A stretch of 8,947 bases of DNA from Clostridiales bacterium (GTDB lineage: Bacteria; Bacillota; Clostridia; Oscillospirales; QAMX01): contig JAAZBA010000259.1 of NCBI GenBank assembly GCA_012514045.1, positions 1-8,947 of the forward strand, in the 5' to 3' direction. The position numbers and the translations under genes are program-made. Shown here piece after piece: positions 6,459 to 8,947 of this stretch; positions within the stretch are counted from its first letter, which is position 1; every line of letters starts with the position of its first letter. The notes below the pieces were generated by a model. It saw only the letters and a list, made by a program, of their open reading frames with translations, was not told the origin of the DNA and made no database searches.

Positions 6459-7001
6459 TTATACAGGGGCTACCTGTCTGAGCTCAAGCTCAACCGGTGT
6501 TTCGCGTCCAAACATTGACACGAGTACACGTACCAAATTCTTGTCTGTTTCAATGAGGTCTACAACGCCGATAAAGTTTTCAAGCGGACCGTCGGTGATC
6601 ATTACATTGTCTCCGACTTTGTAGTTAAGCGATATAACCGCGGTCTTTTCGATACCGAGGGACTCAACCTCAGAATCGGAGAGCGGCACAGGCTTTGAGC
6701 CGGGACCCACGAAGCCGGTAACGCCGCGGATGTTACGGATTATGTACCAGGTATCGTCGGTCATAATCATCTTGACAAGCACATAGCCGGGGAAAAGCTT
6801 CCTCTCGACTTCCTTTTCCTGGTTGTCAACAATCTCAATGACCTTCTCTACAGGGACCTTTACGGCATGGATAAGGTTTGAAAGCTTTCTGTTTTCAACA
6901 GCTTTCTCAATTGTGTCAGCGACCTTGTTTTCATAGCCGGAGTATGTGTGGATAACATACCATTTAGCTGCCTCTGACATCCATCTTGTATCCTCTGACA
7001 T
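6459..7001 (-). CDS. nusG: Transcription elongation and termination factor NusG
   Basis: NusG binds the RNA polymerase clamp and modulates pausing and Rho action; it also links transcription to translation. The NGN domain covers roughly the first 115 residues, with WYVIHTYSGYENKV, LFPGYVLVKM and VTGFVGPGSKPVPLS. The C-terminal KOW domain is visible as KVGDNVMITDGPLENFIGVV. The 180-residue form starts at ATG 7001 with AAAGGAAGG upstream. A second in-frame ATG at 6980 gives 173 residues and an N-terminus closer to the family (MSEAAKWYV). The first seven residues MSEDTRW are an imperfect tandem copy of the next seven, MSEAAKW, so the start region has been duplicated. nusG lies between secE and rplK, as usual in Firmicutes. 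Confidence 0.97.
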   Translation of the reverse strand: MSEDTRWMSEAAKWYVIHTYSGYENKVADTIEKAVENRKLSNLIHAVKVPVEKVIEIVDNQEKEVERKLFPGYVLVKMIMTDDTWYIIRNIRGVTGFVGPGSKPVPLSDSEVESLGIEKTAVISLNYKVGDNVMITDGPLENFIGVVDLIETDKNLVRVLVSMFGRETPVELELRQVAPV

Positions 7002-7069
7002 ATGACACCTTCCTTTAACATCTGACCGGAATAATCGCTTGCTTTGTGTTTTTGACTGCCGGCTTTAGT

Positions 7070-7402
7070 TTAATAACCGGTAATCAGAACGAGCAGCCCG
7101 TCAAGTATCGCTGCCTTGAACAGGTAGTCGATAAGCGCTATAAAAGCAGCAGCGATAAGAACAACAACCAGAACTACGCCAGTATTGTTGATGAGCTGCT
7201 TACGGGACGGCCAAACGATTTTCTTGAATTCACTCTTGAGCTCGCGGAACCACTTGGATATCCTCTTGCCCATAGCCTTGGCTTTGGCTTCTCTCTTTTC
7301 TTTCTCCTGCAGCTTGTCGTTCTTGCGGGGCTTGTCCTGCTTCTTATCAGCGGACTTCTCCTCAACGACTTCATTAAGCTCCATCTTTTCGTTTTCTGAC
7401 AT
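7070..7402 (-). CDS. secE: Preprotein translocase subunit SecE
   Basis: SecE is the small subunit that clamps the SecY channel in the inner membrane. The conserved cytoplasmic amphipathic helix ELKSEFKKIVWPSRKQL is at residues 54-70, followed by a single transmembrane segment (about 75-96, TGVVLVVVLIAAAFIALI). At 110 residues it is longer than the typical Gram-positive SecE of about 60. The extra part is an N-terminal stretch of about 45 residues made almost wholly of Lys, Glu, Asp and Gln, probably disordered or helical. The ATG at 7402 is preceded by GGAGGG, in the 16-base gap after rpmG, with a spacing of about 11 bases. It lies between rpmG and nusG, the standard order. Confidence 0.96.
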   Translation of the reverse strand: MSENEKMELNEVVEEKSADKKQDKPRKNDKLQEKEKREAKAKAMGKRISKWFRELKSEFKKIVWPSRKQLINNTGVVLVVVLIAAAFIALIDYLFKAAILDGLLVLITGY

Positions 7403-7418
7403 CAGGCTTACACCCTCC

Positions 7419-7568
7419 TTACTTTGATTCTTTGTGCAGGGTGTGCTTCTTGCAGAAACGGCAATACTTATTCATTTCAAGTCTGTCGGGATCATTCTTC
7501 TTGTTCTTGAATGTGTTGTAATTGCGCTGCTTGCACTCACCGCAGGATAAAGTGATCTTTACTCTCAT
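7419..7568 (-). CDS. rpmG: 50S ribosomal protein L33 (zinc-ribbon form)
   Basis: This 49-residue gene encodes L33 of the large subunit, near the E site. It begins MRVKITLSCGECKQRNYNT, followed by NKKNDPDRLEMNKYCRFC and ends KKHTLHKESK, a full match to the family. Two CxxC pairs (C9/C12 and C36/C39) show the zinc-binding (C+) form, whose synthesis in some bacteria depends on zinc supply; no Zur-type operator was recognised near it. The ATG at 7568 has GGGAGGTG upstream with about 9 bases of spacing. It is the first gene behind the strong promoter at 7684-7712 and is followed by secE after 16 bases. Confidence 0.97.
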   Translation of the reverse strand: MRVKITLSCGECKQRNYNTFKNKKNDPDRLEMNKYCRFCKKHTLHKESK

Positions 7569-7628
7569 TTAAAACGGCACCTCCCAAATGTTTTTTGCCT
7601 CCCTAAACAGGATGACTCCCTCAGGCTA

Positions 7629-7655
7629 TGCGCAGCCGGAAAAGGAAACTGCGCA
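7629..7655 (-). repeat. Leader hairpin upstream of rpmG
   Basis: In the roughly 108-base leader, TGCGCAG and CTGCGCA (7629-7635 and 7649-7655) form a 7-bp stem with a 13-base loop. CCTGA and TCAGG (7667-7671 and 7621-7625) could enclose it as an outer 5-bp stem. On the - strand a nine-T run precedes the hairpin rather than following it, so it is not a terminator. The role is unknown; it could stabilise the leader or compete with the promoter-flanking inverted repeat. Confidence 0.5.
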
Positions 7656-7658
7656 AAA

Positions 7659-7740
7659 AAAAAGAACCTGAATAGGTAGGAATACTATAACACACTCGCG
7701 GGTTAATGTCAAGAGTTTTTTTACCTATGCGGTTCTTTTT
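7659..7740 (-). repeat. Imperfect inverted repeat bracketing the rpmG promoter
   Basis: The + strand arms are 7659-7678 (AAAAAGAACC, TGA, ATAGGTA) and 7722-7740 (TACCTAT, GC, GGTTCTTTTT). They match over 17 bp with a small 3-versus-2 interior mismatch. The 43 bases between contain both promoter hexamers. On the - strand the second arm ends in a run of nine T (7655-7663), giving a terminator shape for RNA entering from the nagA side. Confidence 0.65.
7684..7712 (-). promoter_or_regulatory. Housekeeping (sigma-A type) promoter of rpmG-secE-nusG-rplK-rplA
   Basis: On the - strand a perfect -35 TTGACA (7712-7707) and a -10 TATAGT (7689-7684), one mismatch from consensus, are separated by exactly 17 bases. 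Expected initiation is near 7677, giving a leader of about 108 bases before rpmG. Strength and position fit a highly expressed ribosomal operon. Confidence 0.92.
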
Positions 7741-7798
7741 ATTGTTTTTTGTAGCTTTTTGGTGCTAAACCTCCATTATTAGAGGGATTTTTGTACTA

Positions 7799-8941
7799 TC
7801 ACACGATGCGCTTTCCTTTTACAAACACCATCTCGGCGATGTAGTCTTCCCCTACCACCTGAAGGTCGGCATATTTGCCCTCCTTGATGCTTCCGACCTC
7901 TTTATCTGCCTTGATTTCCCTGGCCGGATTTATTGTACAGGATTTGATAGCCTGACGGAAAGGTATGCCATAAGAGATAATGTTTCGAAACTCGAGCTGG
8001 AGGTTGGCGGTGGAGGCGGCGATGGCGCCATCGGGCATAAAGGCCTTGCCATCTTTTACGGTTACAGGCTGGCCTCCCAGCTCATACATTCCGTCGGGGC
8101 AGCCGGCAGCCATGAGGGAATCTGAAATAACACAGGTACGATCCTCACCCAGCTGCTTAAAAGCAATTCGCAGGGAAGCGGGGTGGATATGGAAGCCGTC
8201 GCAGATAATCTCCGCCGTTACCTTATCAGAATCGAAAATAGCTCCCACGGCACCGGGAGCCCGGTGTGTAAGTCCGTTCATCTGGTTAAAGAGGTGGGTT
8301 GCATGGGCTATGCCTAAATCAAAGGCTTTCACTGCCTCATCATAGGTAGCGTTGGAGTGGGCAAGGGAGATTGTGAACTCGTCATTGAGCTCCTTAATAA
8401 ATTCATCGGCTCCCTCAACCTCGGGGGCAATGTCAATAAGCTTGATGAGCCCCTCAGCGACCTCATTAAGACTGCGAATTTCAGCTATGTCCGGCTTTCT
8501 CACCTGATCGGCTCTCTGGGCGCCCTTCTTTGACATGGCAATATAGGGTCCCTCCATGTTAATGCCTCTGATATACGCGCCGGGGAGGCCGTTTTTCTTG
8601 CACTCGGCCACATTTTTAAATATCTTCCGGAGCTCCTCGTTTGATACGGTCATGGATGTGGGACAAAAGGAGGTTACACCGTGAGCGACAAGGTAATTTG
8701 ACATGGTAGCCAGAGCTTCAGGGGTGGCGTCTCCCGTGTCGCTCCCCGCGCAGCCGTGGATATGAATGTCAACAAAGCCCGGCATAATCAGCTTACCCGT
8801 AAGGTCAATGGTTTCTGAGAAGCAAACATCATTAATTTCCCCATGGGGGGCGATTTTTTTTATAAATTCTCCCTCAATAAGGATATCAGCCTCGACTATA
8901 TCGAAATTATCATCGATTATTCTTGCGTTTTTAAGAAGCAT
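7799..8941 (-). CDS. nagA: N-acetylglucosamine-6-phosphate deacetylase
   Basis: NagA removes the acetyl group from GlcNAc-6-phosphate, feeding glucosamine-6-phosphate into glycolysis or wall synthesis. The 380-residue protein is an amidohydrolase-superfamily barrel. PGFVDIHIHG carries H60 and H62, NMEGPYI the metal ligand E130, SLAHSNATY H195, ATHLFNQM H216, CDGFHIHP H251, and VISDSLMAAG the catalytic D274. The C-terminal INPAREI and GSIKEGKYADL motifs are also typical. The ATG at 8941 fits the family N-terminus (MLLKNARII); only six bases upstream are visible, ending in AGGAT, so the ribosome binding site cannot be judged fully. nagB, which often accompanies it, is not in the window. It is followed by the promoter of the rpmG operon, with no strong own terminator. 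Confidence 0.97.
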   Translation of the reverse strand: MLLKNARIIDDNFDIVEADILIEGEFIKKIAPHGEINDVCFSETIDLTGKLIMPGFVDIHIHGCAGSDTGDATPEALATMSNYLVAHGVTSFCPTSMTVSNEELRKIFKNVAECKKNGLPGAYIRGINMEGPYIAMSKKGAQRADQVRKPDIAEIRSLNEVAEGLIKLIDIAPEVEGADEFIKELNDEFTISLAHSNATYDEAVKAFDLGIAHATHLFNQMNGLTHRAPGAVGAIFDSDKVTAEIICDGFHIHPASLRIAFKQLGEDRTCVISDSLMAAGCPDGMYELGGQPVTVKDGKAFMPDGAIAASTANLQLEFRNIISYGIPFRQAIKSCTINPAREIKADKEVGSIKEGKYADLQVVGEDYIAEMVFVKGKRIV

Positions 8942-8947
8942 ATCCTG

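Noticed and set aside
7770..7785. Small CCTC/GAGG hairpin just after nagA
   Set aside because: Only four base pairs; the T-run lies on the wrong side for a nagA terminator and no + strand transcript is expected there.

Overview
The window looks like chromosomal DNA from a low-to-mid GC Firmicute, most likely a gut-type Clostridia (Oscillospirales/Ruminococcaceae-like). This rests on the rpmG-secE-nusG-rplK-rplA gene order, strong AGGAGG-type ribosome binding sites, a perfect TTGACA-17-TATAGT housekeeping promoter, frequent GTG/TTG start candidates, and a DnaC-like helicase loader of the Gram-positive style. The genus cannot be fixed from the sequence alone.

Left part (1-3290, + strand): three co-directional genes. 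They are the C-terminal part of a DnaC/IstB-type AAA+ ATPase cut by the window edge, a Gfo/Idh/MocA oxidoreductase with a four-cysteine insert starting 2 bases later, and a membrane protein with a secretion signal, a trypsin-like domain that appears to have lost its whole catalytic triad, one transmembrane helix and a cytoplasmic FHA domain. A strong hairpin terminator (3242-3287) ends this unit.

Middle (3289-5022, - strand): a two-gene unit, a metallo-beta-lactamase-fold hydrolase followed after 3 bases by an NAD(P)-dependent epimerase/dehydratase-type reductase. It converges on the + unit at the shared terminator. Their substrates cannot be told from sequence.

Right-middle (5053-7712, - strand): the classical translation/secretion/transcription operon rpmG (L33), secE, nusG, rplK (L11), rplA (L1). 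It starts at a near-consensus promoter (7684-7712) and ends at an intrinsic terminator (5053-5085) directly after rplA. The rplJ-rplL pair usually found next is not here. Noncoding signals in this operon include an inverted repeat whose arms bracket the promoter and could act as a terminator only for read-through transcripts, an L1-binding-site-like RNA between rplK and rplA that imitates helix 76 of 23S rRNA, a 12-bp stem ahead of rplK that makes its start ambiguous, and a tandem duplication of the nusG start region.

Right edge (7799-8941, - strand): nagA, N-acetylglucosamine-6-phosphate deacetylase, with all expected metal and catalytic residues. No rRNA, tRNA, CRISPR array, insertion sequence or phage gene was seen, and no stretch longer than 300 bases lacks a gene. 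The most unusual items are the pseudoprotease-FHA protein and the promoter-bracketing inverted repeat; I did not see an obvious new multi-gene defence or mobile system.
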